Below, piece by piece: positions 26,420-35,019 of a stretch of DNA of 64,000 nucleotides; positions within the stretch are counted from its first letter, which is position 1, and each line of letters begins with the position of its first letter. The notes under the pieces are model-generated. The model saw only the letters and a program-made list of their open reading frames with translations. It was not told where the DNA came from and searched no databases. A program made the position numbers and the translations under genes. The stretch is from PCPOR2b sp965220385 (GTDB lineage Bacteria; Poribacteria; WGA-4E; PCPOR2b): assembly GCA_965220385.1 (NCBI GenBank), contig OZ244825.1:1364001-1428000 (forward strand). The letters run 5' to 3'.

Positions 26420-26902
26420 TCAAGACTCCTTGACATAGAGGATACCGTCTTCCACTTTAACCGGCAATTTTTCCATCGGCCGGGGTGGAGGACCCGCTAC
26501 TACATTTCCCGCGCTATCGAATACCGCACCGTGACAGGGGCAGAAGAACTGATCCTTCCCCTCATCCCAGCGCACAAGGCAGCCGAGATGAGAACAGACT
26601 CGTGAATAGACCTGAAAAGTGCCATCCCCTTGGTCCGTCACATAGACAGAGCGTCGTTTATTCGTTTCAACCCAACCATCTTTGGCGCTGAAGGTATAGT
26701 TGATTTTTTTGTATCGGCTTCCCTTCAGCAGATCGGCGATACCGAGATCTACCCATTTCTTTGACGCTTTCCTGAATGCAGGTGAAATAGCAAATCCCAC
26801 TAACGGGATAGCCATCGCTATACCGATTAGACCACCTATGGCTGCCATACCCATCTTAAAAAATGTGCGTCGTTGTTGCCCTTCCTCTGGGACATCTGTC
26901 AT
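26420..26902 (-). CDS. Rieske [2Fe-2S] protein, membrane-anchored
   Basis: A 160-residue protein. An N-terminal RRTFFK motif and a hydrophobic helix (about 17-40) suggest Tat-type export and an uncleaved anchor. The cluster-binding boxes are C103-S-H105-L-G-C108 and C121-P-C123-H124; C103, H105, C121 and H124 should hold the cluster, with C108-C123 as the disulfide. This is the QcrA-type small Rieske subunit of a bc complex, but no cytochrome b or c1 gene is nearby. Instead it is the last gene of the copper/multicopper oxidase operon, 11 bp after the FMN_bind-like gene. An electron-transfer role beyond complex III is therefore possible. Confidence 0.88.
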   Translation of the reverse strand: MTDVPEEGQQRRTFFKMGMAAIGGLIGIAMAIPLVGFAISPAFRKASKKWVDLGIADLLKGSRYKKINYTFSAKDGWVETNKRRSVYVTDQGDGTFQVYSRVCSHLGCLVRWDEGKDQFFCPCHGAVFDSAGNVVAGPPPRPMEKLPVKVEDGILYVKES

Positions 26903-26913
26903 ATCAATGCCTC

Positions 26914-27870
26914 CTAATTTAAATCTTCGTCGAGATCAATATCTTCCACACTAAAGCGGAGATGGGTTGTGTTGACCAGTTCTACAATCTCCTGCCACTG
27001 TTTTTGGGTCGTCTCGGAGATTCCCTCTGTTTCGAGATGTTGGGCAAACTCACGGATGGCGTCATCGAACTTTTTCTGAAAATAGGTATACCCTTCTGTA
27101 TCATTCGGGTTCTTGGGTGGTTCAAAATCTGCGATAAACTTGGTATATTTCTCAAGCTGTTTCGCTGCTTTTATTGCAGCTTCTTTGTCAGAATTCTTGC
27201 CGCCCCGCAAGTACGTTCGGATAAGGTTATACTCATCCTTCATCATCATCATGACCTCTTTCAGATCCTCCGGTTCATACGTTTCTGCCACATCTTCATC
27301 AGGGGTGTCAGGTCTCTTCAAAAACAGGGCATAGCTGATGGCGAGGGTTTTCTTTGGCATCAGTGCAACCGCCTGGGAGGCCGCCTCCTCCCCAGCAACT
27401 GGTTCAATATCTTCACCAATTTTGAACTTATCCTCAACTCCTTTTTCACTAAATTGCTTGAGGAATGTCTCGTCCGCAATTCCAGCCGCTTCGCTGTGCT
27501 TATGCACCTGAACCTTGACTACCTTTCCCGTCATATCCAATCCTACGCCACCGCTAATGGCACCGTTAGGTCCCTCGATCGTTAAGAGCAGGACTAACCC
27601 GACAGGCTTTCCATCCTCACCGAAAGCTATGTGGAATGTCGGTTTTAGATCTTCGGGACGGAGTTTTGTCTCAATCTCCGCTTCGATGGATGCAACTTGT
27701 TCAGGCGTTAATTCCGCCGTTTTCTCAACGAAGTTTGCCGCCTTTGAAAAAATAGACGCGAGTTTCTCGCGCGGCAGGGGCGTGTCCTCCGCCCAAGCCG
27801 TTGTGAAAAAGAGAGGGGTTAAGGTCACTAAAAGGGTAAATCGACAAGCTGCAACGGTACTGGATTTCAT
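26914..27870 (-). CDS. exported FMN_bind-like protein with C-terminal helical domain
   Basis: A 318-residue protein from ATG 27870 (AAGGAAG 7 nt upstream; an in-frame ATG at 27942 lacks one). Signal peptide about 1-25 ends in TTAWA. The central part contains GKVVKVQVHKHSEAAGI followed by DETFLKQF, resembling the FMN_bind domain of RnfG/NqrC-type proteins, where flavin is attached at a Thr; no obvious SGAT-type site is seen. The C-terminal 130 residues are helical, lysine- and glutamate-rich, and similar in size to a cytochrome c'-type bundle but without a CxxCH haem site. It lies between the multicopper oxidase and the Rieske gene. Role in electron transfer or metal sensing is inferred. Confidence 0.55.
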   Translation of the reverse strand: MKSSTVAACRFTLLVTLTPLFFTTAWAEDTPLPREKLASIFSKAANFVEKTAELTPEQVASIEAEIETKLRPEDLKPTFHIAFGEDGKPVGLVLLLTIEGPNGAISGGVGLDMTGKVVKVQVHKHSEAAGIADETFLKQFSEKGVEDKFKIGEDIEPVAGEEAASQAVALMPKKTLAISYALFLKRPDTPDEDVAETYEPEDLKEVMMMMKDEYNLIRTYLRGGKNSDKEAAIKAAKQLEKYTKFIADFEPPKNPNDTEGYTYFQKKFDDAIREFAQHLETEGISETTQKQWQEIVELVNTTHLRFSVEDIDLDEDLN

Positions 27871-27959
27871 CGGTTTTCTTCCTTCTAAACTATGCTGTGC
27901 AGCAGTATAACTGGCACATATACGATCTGTCAAGAGAATCAAAGAGAGGCAACGCTCTC

Positions 27960-29297
27960 CTAACCCGGACGCGTCTTGCCCAAATCGCGGCGAAGTTCGT
28001 CGGCTGAAGCAACATCCGCAACTGTGCCCGGGGGATGCCTATACCATCCCGGATCATCATAGCTGGCAAGCTGCTCCCGAACTTTCAGAATGGTGAACAT
28101 GCCCCCCATTGTGATGTAATCAAACGGGCCCCGTGCGCCAACCATAGGGATGCTATTCTTCGGCACCGCCATGTGCCCCGCCTCGACGTGAATCCCGTGC
28201 TCGCCCATGCCGTGCTCGCCCATCATCATATACGCGGGCAGCAGGTCCCGAACTTTTTGATTGAACCCCTCTTTCTGAACCCCTACTACATTCGGAAAGT
28301 CATGTCCCATCTGATTCATGACGTGATGGGTCATGTGGCAATGTATCGCCCAATCACCCGGCTCGCTGGCAACGAACTCGATATCCTGCGTGTCACCGAC
28401 AGGCACAAGGATAGTGCCGCCGGGATGCTGCGCCGCGGGCGGAATCCTGCCACCGTTGGTAGCAGTAACCTTAAAGTAGTGACCGTGAAGGTGAATCGAG
28501 TGGTGGTCCATTGCTGAGAGATTGCCGAGACGAATCCGCACCCGATCGCCCATTTTCGCGACTAACGGTTCGGTTCCCGGATAACACTTTGCGTTCATCG
28601 TTAGAATATTGAAATCGTTCATCTCGTTGGGATTGGGTGTAGATGTGCCGGGATCAATTCTCCATTCGCTTAACATGATAGCAAAGTCCCGATCTACCTT
28701 GTAATCGGGTGCGGCGTTTCTGGGGTGGAAAATGAGCATGCCCATCATTCCCATTGCCATCTGCGTCATTTCGTCATGGTGGGAATGATACATAAAGGTT
28801 CCTGATTGACGCACCGTCCACTCATATTTGAAGGTTTCGCCCGGTTGGATTGCGCGCTGGTTCAGCCCGCCAACCCCATCCATCCCGTTTGGAAGAAAGA
28901 CCCCGTGCCAGTGGACGGTCGTAGGGGCTTTGAGCTTGTTGGTAACGTAGATGCGAATCCGTTCGCCCTCTACCGCCTCAATGGTGGGTCCGTGAACCTG
29001 TCCATTGTATCCCCAACACTTCGCTTTCAGTCCCGAAGCGAAGTTGTGCCAGACTTCCTCAGCAACCAAGTGAAAGACCTTAACATTGTCAACAATCTTC
29101 CACGGTAATGGTGCAATATCCGGCGTTATAACCGGTGTGTAGTCCTTACCAGGCAGCCCCGGTGCCAACGCGGGCTGCTGTACAGCGCCAGAATAAGATT
29201 TTTCCCACTGGGATTCTGCCGCGCTGGATTTAGCCGCTCCCAGAGCAACAGCACCGCCAACCAGTGCGCCTGTCTTTAGCATATCTCTCCGATTCAT
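27960..29297 (-). CDS. Tat-exported multicopper oxidase
   Basis: A 445-residue enzyme from ATG 29297, preceded by AAGGAGGG. The N-terminus NRRDMLK with a hydrophobic stretch to AKSSA is a Tat signal. Copper ligands are visible in order: HWHG near residue 117, YHSHHDE near 165, HSIHLHGH near 275, and HCHMTHHVMNQM near 325, covering the type 1, 2 and 3 sites. It should couple one-electron oxidation of a substrate (Cu(I), phenols or metals) to reduction of oxygen outside the cytoplasm. The start lies one base after the TolC-family stop, so the two are probably translationally coupled. Confidence 0.92.
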   Translation of the reverse strand: MNRRDMLKTGALVGGAVALGAAKSSAAESQWEKSYSGAVQQPALAPGLPGKDYTPVITPDIAPLPWKIVDNVKVFHLVAEEVWHNFASGLKAKCWGYNGQVHGPTIEAVEGERIRIYVTNKLKAPTTVHWHGVFLPNGMDGVGGLNQRAIQPGETFKYEWTVRQSGTFMYHSHHDEMTQMAMGMMGMLIFHPRNAAPDYKVDRDFAIMLSEWRIDPGTSTPNPNEMNDFNILTMNAKCYPGTEPLVAKMGDRVRIRLGNLSAMDHHSIHLHGHYFKVTATNGGRIPPAAQHPGGTILVPVGDTQDIEFVASEPGDWAIHCHMTHHVMNQMGHDFPNVVGVQKEGFNQKVRDLLPAYMMMGEHGMGEHGIHVEAGHMAVPKNSIPMVGARGPFDYITMGGMFTILKVREQLASYDDPGWYRHPPGTVADVASADELRRDLGKTRPG

Positions 29298-29298
29298 C

Positions 29299-30756
29299 TT
29301 AATGCCCTCCTTCTGCGCCCATGCCCTCAAGGTGCCTAACAGTAGTTGCCCCTACCGACGACGATACTTCGCCTGTATCCGAGGTCAGCCTGCCGTTGAT
29401 TATTTGATCAAATCTGGTACGTGCAACATGGTAATTGTAAAGTGCTTGAATGTACTCTCGACCGGCGTCTATCTGCTGCTGTTTTGCCAGCAATAGCCGG
29501 GATGTACCTATCTGCATAGCATTGTACTGTAGTTGGAGCTGATCCAGAATCTGCTCTTGGAGTGGAAGCATTTCGTCTCGGTAAAACAGCGCAGTCTGGC
29601 GAGCAGCCGAGAGACTACGATGCGCCGCACGGACTGCGGAACGGATCTCAACCGCCAGCGCATGATAGTCCTCCTGTCTCCGGCGTAAATCTGCTGCCGC
29701 CGCCGCTCGCTGTCCCTGTTTTCGATCAAAGATCGGGATCTGAAACCCGACCGAAGGCCCGGCTTTCCAGGCGCCTGCCTCTTCCTCAAGCTCCCCACCG
29801 ATATCTAGGTGTGGTATCAATGCCATCGCATTAGCTACACCGAGCTGTTTGCCTATCGCTACGATGCCCTCACGCGCTACGGCGAGATCTATGCTGGTTT
29901 CGAGTGCGACGCCCTCAAGGTCAGCCAGTTTTGTGGGGTCTGTGGGGATGTCTGGCAGTCGAGGGTCGACTATCCAAGCTGTCTCTTCGCCCCATAGTCC
30001 CATCAACCGGTTGAGTTGTTCACGGCTCTCGACAAGCGTAGCCTCTGCCATAATGAACGCCAGCTTTGATCGCTCATAGAGCGCACGTTCAAGCAACAAA
30101 TTCAGCTCGGGAATGTTCCCGGCTTCGTGAATTTTACGAGTAAATTCGTATGCTGCTTCGGTTGCCAGAACAACCTGACGGAACATCTCCAATGTCTGTG
30201 TCTCGGCTTGAACGCGATAAAACACCATCCGTGTCTGTCCCGCCAAATCCATAACGGCAGCCATCACGCGGAGTTTTGTCGCCTCGAATTCGGATTCGGC
30301 TGCTGACTTTCGCATGGATGCGTACAGCACCGAGAGAAAATCTATCTCGATTTCAAAGACGTAGTGATCGTGAGCGGGGTGCGCTGCCGTTGGATCCTGA
30401 GGAAGACCAAACGCTACGCCCCCGTGAAAAGCGGGATTAGAGATAGAACCAGCCTCAACGACAGCGGCTTGTGCGATACCAATTTCCTCATAGGCCGCTT
30501 GTAGACGGCGGTTGTGCAATAGCGCGATCTGCACCGCAGTATCGGCGACCAGCGGCTCCTCCAACAATTCCTGAATGATCTGTTCTATTTTATCAATCGA
30601 AGCTGTATCTTGGTTCCACTGGATTGAAGCACCGATACGCTCATCGACCTGTTGTTGGACTTCACTGAAACCCATCTCTTTCGATACACCAGCGCAGCCT
30701 GTTAGGAGGGATAACGCCGCGAAAAATAACGCGGCGCATCTAATTTTGGCTTTCAT
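29299..30756 (-). CDS. TolC-family outer membrane efflux lipoprotein (CusC/OprM-like)
   Basis: A 485-residue protein with a lipoprotein signal ending LLTGC (Cys21). Two tandem OEP-type helical repeats follow, with ETSIDLAVAREGI near 287 and GGELEEEAGAWKAGPSVGFQIPIFD near 320-345. Proteins of this kind form the outer-membrane channel of tripartite pumps or are used alone in metal resistance. No RND pump or membrane fusion gene is next to it. It lies 21 bp after the DUF3347-like gene and is immediately followed by the multicopper oxidase gene. Metal efflux is inferred from context. Confidence 0.87.
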   Translation of the reverse strand: MKAKIRCAALFFAALSLLTGCAGVSKEMGFSEVQQQVDERIGASIQWNQDTASIDKIEQIIQELLEEPLVADTAVQIALLHNRRLQAAYEEIGIAQAAVVEAGSISNPAFHGGVAFGLPQDPTAAHPAHDHYVFEIEIDFLSVLYASMRKSAAESEFEATKLRVMAAVMDLAGQTRMVFYRVQAETQTLEMFRQVVLATEAAYEFTRKIHEAGNIPELNLLLERALYERSKLAFIMAEATLVESREQLNRLMGLWGEETAWIVDPRLPDIPTDPTKLADLEGVALETSIDLAVAREGIVAIGKQLGVANAMALIPHLDIGGELEEEAGAWKAGPSVGFQIPIFDRKQGQRAAAAADLRRRQEDYHALAVEIRSAVRAAHRSLSAARQTALFYRDEMLPLQEQILDQLQLQYNAMQIGTSRLLLAKQQQIDAGREYIQALYNYHVARTRFDQIINGRLTSDTGEVSSSVGATTVRHLEGMGAEGGH

Positions 30757-30777
30757 TTGTCAAATTCCTTATCTGTG

Positions 30778-31542
30778 TTAATGGCTATGCTTGTGTGAGT
30801 CCATGTCCATCGCATCAGACATATCGGCACTTGAGCCGGACATCTGCGTTTTTTGTGTGTGGCATCGGAGCATAGCACTTCCGAAATACGGATTGCGAAC
30901 AGGCTCTCCAGTTTGCATCCATATTCCCGCTCTGGGAACATCCGGTGCCATTCCACACACATAACTGTAGACCGTTTTCTCGTAATTCGCAGGTACACCT
31001 GCCGCATCCAGAAAATGCTTGAAGCTATCGCTCAGTGAGCCGTAGGCGATACGGGCAGCTTTGATATCAGAAAGGTCGCCAAGTTGATGTCCGGTGTCGT
31101 GGATTGTTTTGATGTGAGATTCGTGAGCGCTTCGCAGGTCAGTAGGCGCTTCGTTTTCGACGGTATGGAAGGCTTCAAGCATTGCATGTGCGTTAGTGTT
31201 AACATCTTCCATTGTGTCGGACGCCAGTTGGTTCCCGATGGCAAGGTAGGCGTCAAGCATCGCACCCAACGCTTCCGCACCATCAGGAGAGAGCTCTGCG
31301 CTGCTATGACTGGCATCCCTTTCGTGCATTTCCATCATTGGCATATTTTCTTTCTGCATCTTTGCCATTGGCATACTGTGGTGATCGGCAGCTGCCCCCT
31401 GTTGGGCGTTGGGATTTGCCGGATGGTCTTGTGAGGTGGTGAGGTCAACGGTTTTGCTGCCGCAGCCGATAGTTGCTATTAAAAACACGACGGTGAGTAT
31501 GGATAGTGTTCGATTGTGTTGGTGAAAAAATTCGAATAGCAT
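30778..31542 (-). CDS. DUF3347-like copper-associated lipoprotein
   Basis: A 254-residue protein from ATG 31542 (GGAGGTT 7 nt upstream; an in-frame ATG at 31629 is less likely). Signal and lipobox end LIATIGC. A Met/His-rich linker follows (HHSMPMAKMQ, MPMMEMHERD), suited to Cu(I)/Ag(I) binding. Then comes the helical DUF3347-like domain (about 85-190) and a tail with CGMAPDVPRAGIWMQTGEPV then NPYFG and MLRC. The same tail is found at the C-terminus of some CusB-type proteins (YCPM...NPYFG...MLRCG). The C-terminus ends in His/Met/Asp-rich sequence. It likely binds copper outside the cytoplasm and hands it to the efflux or oxidase partners encoded next. Confidence 0.72.
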   Translation of the reverse strand: MLFEFFHQHNRTLSILTVVFLIATIGCGSKTVDLTTSQDHPANPNAQQGAAADHHSMPMAKMQKENMPMMEMHERDASHSSAELSPDGAEALGAMLDAYLAIGNQLASDTMEDVNTNAHAMLEAFHTVENEAPTDLRSAHESHIKTIHDTGHQLGDLSDIKAARIAYGSLSDSFKHFLDAAGVPANYEKTVYSYVCGMAPDVPRAGIWMQTGEPVRNPYFGSAMLRCHTQKTQMSGSSADMSDAMDMDSHKHSH

Positions 31543-31666
31543 GAGAATAACCTCCGTTTTGAATGAAACATGATTAGGGCTAGGCCGGTAGCATAACGTC
31601 ATGGGCGTACAAATACACCGACCGATCAATACATTTCAGATTCAGAAAAAAATGTGTATAGGAAAA

Positions 31667-32131
31667 TTAGGCGAGAGAAAACGGAGGTGCCCGAGGTGAA
31701 CGCTGCGGAGGGGGTGGATCTGTGTAGGGGTTGTAGGAGAGTTGAAGATGTGCGTTAAAAGAAACGAGGATAGAAGAAATTTTGGGTGTGACGGGGACTA
31801 AGAGAACAGATGAAAACGTAGCTTTCTGTATTGGTGAAGGGAGTTGAGGTTCGCTATCTCCCAATGATTCCCAGCGATTGAAGCAACAATGCTGCTCTCT
31901 CTCCTCTCGGTTTTCATGGGTGGGAATCGATTGGTCTTTCGTACTGCAACAGGTTGACTCAGGCTCGTCAACCGTGCTTTCCGATTCAGTCAGATAGTAC
32001 TGATGGAGCGTACCTGTATCTGCTGCAGCATGTCCATTTACCTCTCCAATTGCCGCACACTGCACAGGACAGATAAAATAGACCGAGGCTATTGAGAGTA
32101 AGAAAACTGCACAAAGGTTTTTAAATTTCAT
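31667..32131 (-). CDS. small exported Cys-rich protein, first gene of the copper operon
   Basis: A 154-residue protein from ATG 32131 (AAGGGTGA site), with a signal peptide through about residue 25. The mature part has Cys-Cys pairs (STCCSTKD, QHCCFNRW), an acidic/Glu-Ser stretch and a proline-rich C-terminus (DPPPPQRS, RAPPFS). Similar small proteins with a Pro-rich tail are found in metal-resistance operons, but I do not recognise a named family. It precedes the DUF3347-like gene by 124 bp in the same direction. Metal binding by the CC pairs is inferred. Confidence 0.55.
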   Translation of the reverse strand: MKFKNLCAVFLLSIASVYFICPVQCAAIGEVNGHAAADTGTLHQYYLTESESTVDEPESTCCSTKDQSIPTHENREEREQHCCFNRWESLGDSEPQLPSPIQKATFSSVLLVPVTPKISSILVSFNAHLQLSYNPYTDPPPPQRSPRAPPFSLA

Positions 32132-32235
32132 AGGATCACCCTTCCCTATACAACAGTGCCTCTGTGGCATAGGGATAACTATTGTTTACTCCTGTAACCC
32201 TCTGCAGGCACACGACGTTCCGACAGTTGAGGTGA

Positions 32236-32823
32236 CTATATATACTCTTCCTCATCATCCTCTGCGGGATAGATGTTGACATCCGACAAAGAAATTGACT
32301 CACCGACATAGAAGGTCAGCCAATTCCCAACCAGTTCGACAGACATCATCTCATCATCTTCACTTGTATATTCGTGCAGCTCTGCTTCAAACGTCTCCAT
32401 CTCAAGTAGGTTTACAACGGTCATTTCTGCTGGAGCTATTTCCTGACGTATGTATTCAACCAAAATTTCCGCGTCTTCGTCGTCGGGGTCGGGGTAGTGG
32501 AGCGTGATCGTATCAGGGAGATCTTCGCTTAGCTCTTCTTCGCCGTCGATGATCCAGCGGGAGATCTCATAGTCGTTTGTGCCTCCGATCCGATCCACCC
32601 CCAAAACCACCACTTCATCTTCATCCTCAAGCCGATACATGTAACGGAGCAGACTACCGCCCTCATACTTCTTCCGCTCGGTCAACTCAAATGTGCGCGA
32701 AGCCGCGTCGCTCATTTCAAAGGTAGTGGAATCAGAAAGTTCAATCATGCTTCCAAGCGGAATATCCAACAATTCGTGCCGCTTAGGTTTTGTGTCCCTC
32801 GATTTGCGGCCAAATAATGCCAT
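32236..32823 (-). CDS. acidic cytoplasmic protein, DUF4178-like
   Basis: A 195-residue strongly acidic protein (DPDDEDAE, a closing EDDEEEYI) with a basic N-terminus (GRKSRDTKPKRH). Segments LLDIPLGSMIELSD and RYMYRLEDEDEVVVLGVDRI are arranged like the beta-rich DUF4178 domain, though I am not certain of that match. GAGGT precedes ATG 32823. It lies 152 bp downstream of the Ser/Arg/Tyr-rich exported protein gene on the same strand, so the two may be one transcription unit. Function unknown. Confidence 0.55.
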   Translation of the reverse strand: MALFGRKSRDTKPKRHELLDIPLGSMIELSDSTTFEMSDAASRTFELTERKKYEGGSLLRYMYRLEDEDEVVVLGVDRIGGTNDYEISRWIIDGEEELSEDLPDTITLHYPDPDDEDAEILVEYIRQEIAPAEMTVVNLLEMETFEAELHEYTSEDDEMMSVELVGNWLTFYVGESISLSDVNIYPAEDDEEEYI

Positions 32824-32975
32824 TGCGTTTACCTCTATCCAATTTGGAACTTGCTACGGACCTATAGGAAAGCAATCTCCCATCGCTTCTATCTCGCCAT
32901 AAAACGAGTGATTTGAGATTTTGGTTTAGATGTTTCAGGGTATAATTTAGCCATGCCAGGCTATATGATCCAGAC

Positions 32976-34091
32976 CTAGAAATAGCCCTTATTATACATG
33001 ATCAGAACAACAACCCCGATGATCAGGATGCTGCCGAAAACAAGCACGAACCAAGTGCCGCCCGAGGTCTTTTTCTGAACAACGACCTTTTGCGGTTGTG
33101 TTCGGACCTGAGATTGTGTTTGGGTCGTCGATGTTGATGAGGTTTGACTGTCTCCTGCTAAGACCACGTTGCGAAGCGCGTCTTCATCAGGAAGTTCTTC
33201 GACTGTCACCGCATCTTCGGCATTCGTACCGTAAAACTTATCCGCGTTTTTCTCAACATGCGCCTCAATATAGTCTTCATCTCGGTTGGTTCCTGGGTCG
33301 ACATACCGTGAGTCTGGTTTGATGCCTTGACTGTCATAGTATGCTCGCCACTTCTCGTATTCCATCTGGCGCTCTCGTGACCAGTGCGATCTGTCGTAAT
33401 TCGGATGGTGGTGGTACCACAGCCAACTATGGTGGAGCCGATGATTATAGTAATCGTGGAAGTAAATCCCCGAAATCATATTTGCGAATACCATGCTGGC
33501 AGTTAGGCTATAGATGGAGTAGCCTGCCATTGGATAGTACATGCCGAAATTGTTGACGGTAATCGGGGACTGTGCTATCCTCGCATCACGACGTGCGCGA
33601 GCGGTGTCTCGCTCTGCCCGTCTAACTTGGCGCTTGAGACTCCGATTTTCCGCTTTGAGGTTTCGAGTCTGCTGGCGCCGCTGGGATTGTACCGACCGCT
33701 TCTGGCTGCCAGTCATGTTTCTTGTAGAAACAGCGGAACTGGTCTTCGCACTGCTCTGGGCACTCTGTCTTTGACGGACTGCGCTGCTTGTCCGCGCTGC
33801 GCTCGGTCGTGATGTGCGGGTAGCAGTGCTGCTACCGTAGCTTCGGCTGGTACTTGCTCTACTGGTACGAGAACTTGACTGTACCGAGCTGCCGTATGAC
33901 CTTGAGGACGAATAGTTGCTGCTCCGAGACGCTCTTGACGACGTCCCATAACTCCTGCTACTGCTGTAGCTTCTACTGCCGTAGCTTCTTCCGCTGGATC
34001 GGAAGCCTTTTGACAGAACATCAGAACCTATGCTAAGTGCAAATAAGACCATAAGTGCCACTATCGACACTTTTTGGAAAGAACGCCTCAT
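32976..34091 (-). CDS. exported Ser/Arg/Tyr-rich low-complexity protein with C-terminal membrane anchor
   Basis: A 371-residue protein with a signal peptide (1-28). Residues about 28-150 consist almost only of Ser, Arg, Tyr, Gly and Thr, with SYGSS, SRSYG and SRTSR repeats. A coiled-coil-like basic stretch follows (LKAENRSLKRQVRRAERD near 155), then a globular region rich in His/Tyr/Trp (HDYYNHRLHHSWLWYHHH near 215) and a single C-terminal helix (about 347-368) before NKGYF. AAGGAGG precedes the ATG. The low-complexity part resembles cell-surface or condensate-forming arginine/tyrosine-rich regions. No named family recognised. Confidence 0.6.
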   Translation of the reverse strand: MRRSFQKVSIVALMVLFALSIGSDVLSKGFRSSGRSYGSRSYSSSRSYGTSSRASRSSNYSSSRSYGSSVQSSSRTSRASTSRSYGSSTATRTSRPSAARTSSAVRQRQSAQSSAKTSSAVSTRNMTGSQKRSVQSQRRQQTRNLKAENRSLKRQVRRAERDTARARRDARIAQSPITVNNFGMYYPMAGYSIYSLTASMVFANMISGIYFHDYYNHRLHHSWLWYHHHPNYDRSHWSRERQMEYEKWRAYYDSQGIKPDSRYVDPGTNRDEDYIEAHVEKNADKFYGTNAEDAVTVEELPDEDALRNVVLAGDSQTSSTSTTQTQSQVRTQPQKVVVQKKTSGGTWFVLVFGSILIIGVVVLIMYNKGYF

Positions 34092-34206
34092 ATCAGCTGC
34101 CTCCTTGGGAAGTTGGAATAAGTTCTCTTGTTATTTAACACCTGTGCTTTTGTAAAAGTTCCCCGCCCATGAGAATTCAGGAGAAGTTCGCTTAGCTAAA
34201 ATTTGC

Positions 34207-34236
34207 TTGACAATCTATTAATGCGTGCATTATTAT
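34207..34236 (+). promoter_or_regulatory. promoter of tRNA-Arg
   Basis: A perfect TTGACA (34207-34212), an 18-bp spacer and TATTAT (34231-34236), 14 bp before the mature tRNA 5' end. Confidence 0.65.
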
Positions 34237-34249
34237 TACATGCTAAAGT

Positions 34250-34326
34250 GTGCCTGTAGCTCAACTGGATAGAGCGTTAGCCTCCGGAGCTAAAGGTTGG
34301 GCGTTCGAGTCGCCCCAGGCACACCA
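34250..34326 (+). tRNA. tRNA-Arg (CCG), CCA encoded
   Basis: Full cloverleaf: acceptor GTGCCTG/CAGGCAC, D-arm GCTC/GAGC, anticodon arm TTAGC/GCTAA with loop CTCCGGA giving anticodon CCG, T-arm GGGCG/CGCCC with loop TTCGAGT, and discriminator A at 34323. CCA follows directly at 34324-34326, unlike the tRNA-Asn in this window. Confidence 0.96.
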
Positions 34327-34710
34327 CCTTACCTCGTTGTACCCTGTTCCCAGTTCCGACCTAACATCGTCCTGAGCTCCCATATCTGTTAAACCATTAT
34401 ACTTTCTTTCTGTTATTTCTGTCAACGATTTCTTCCGCGGCACATTATTTTTCCTCGGCACAGGTAGTTTACTGCTACAATCTTGTCACTGTCAGAAGGT
34501 ACACCCCGTCGAAAAACGAGCCAGGTGCCTATCTCCGCTCCGGATGTCCCATAGCATCCCTTCAACCAGTAACATGTCCGAACCGTGCGACCTCCGGTTT
34601 GCGATTATGTTCAAGCCCGTCATTTGTATCCGGGGACCCAGTGCGCCTTTTGGTGTCGCCCGTCTAACCTGTCTTTTCTCTGTGCCTATCCGGGAATAAT
34701 ATGGGAGATA

Positions 34711-34822
34711 GGGCTTACGCAGTTGAATGCTCAAAGCCTCATAATTTGGTGATTTATTACCCAATAACACGATTCGTGATGACCGATCAACTGCACTACT
34801 ACAAACTGAAGTGCGTAACTCC
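34711..34822. repeat. 112-bp MITE-like element with imperfect inverted ends
   Basis: The left end GGGCTTACGCAGTT matches the reverse complement of the right end (GGAGTTACGCACTT) at 11 of 14 positions. The same ends bound a 96-bp element at 36530, and a related left end lies at 41. No coding capacity inside. It looks like a short non-autonomous mobile element or a large REP-type repeat; no target duplication was identified. Confidence 0.5.
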
Positions 34823-34905
34823 TTAGGAGAATTGAATAACCCGAATCTGCACTATTTTTTGCTTGTATTATTATTGGGCGTGTGATACTTTATCGCATGT
34901 GAATC

Positions 34906-34914
34906 TGGTATAAT
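34906..34914 (+). promoter_or_regulatory. extended -10 promoter for the SMP-30 gene
   Basis: TGG-TATAAT (34906-34914) is a perfect extended -10; no convincing -35 hexamer lies at the right distance. The predicted transcript starts near 34921, about 100 nt before the ATG. Confidence 0.45.
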
Positions 34915-35019
34915 AACCCCAAACTTTCATGTTTTCTACATCACATTGCACGTTTGCTCTAATGCTGTGGTGGCCGGACTATCCGTTACCTCAGCATACA
35001 AGATACTAAGGAGGCGTAT

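Larger units (their letters stand above)
34327..35019. other. long intergenic region with dispersed element and extended -10 promoter
   Basis: These 693 bases contain no gene I can support. They hold the inverted-end element at 34711-34822 and an extended -10 (34906-34914) ahead of the SMP-30 gene. The segment 34490-34700 has unbroken but unrecognised reading frames on the minus strand, ending at the left end of the element. Confidence 0.5.

Noticed and set aside
26914..27870. Cytochrome c' in the copper operon
   Set aside because: The helical tail has no CxxCH haem-binding motif.
34492..34770. 92-codon minus-strand frame in the long intergenic region
   Set aside because: No family recognised, no ribosome-binding site, and it overlaps the dispersed element at 34711.
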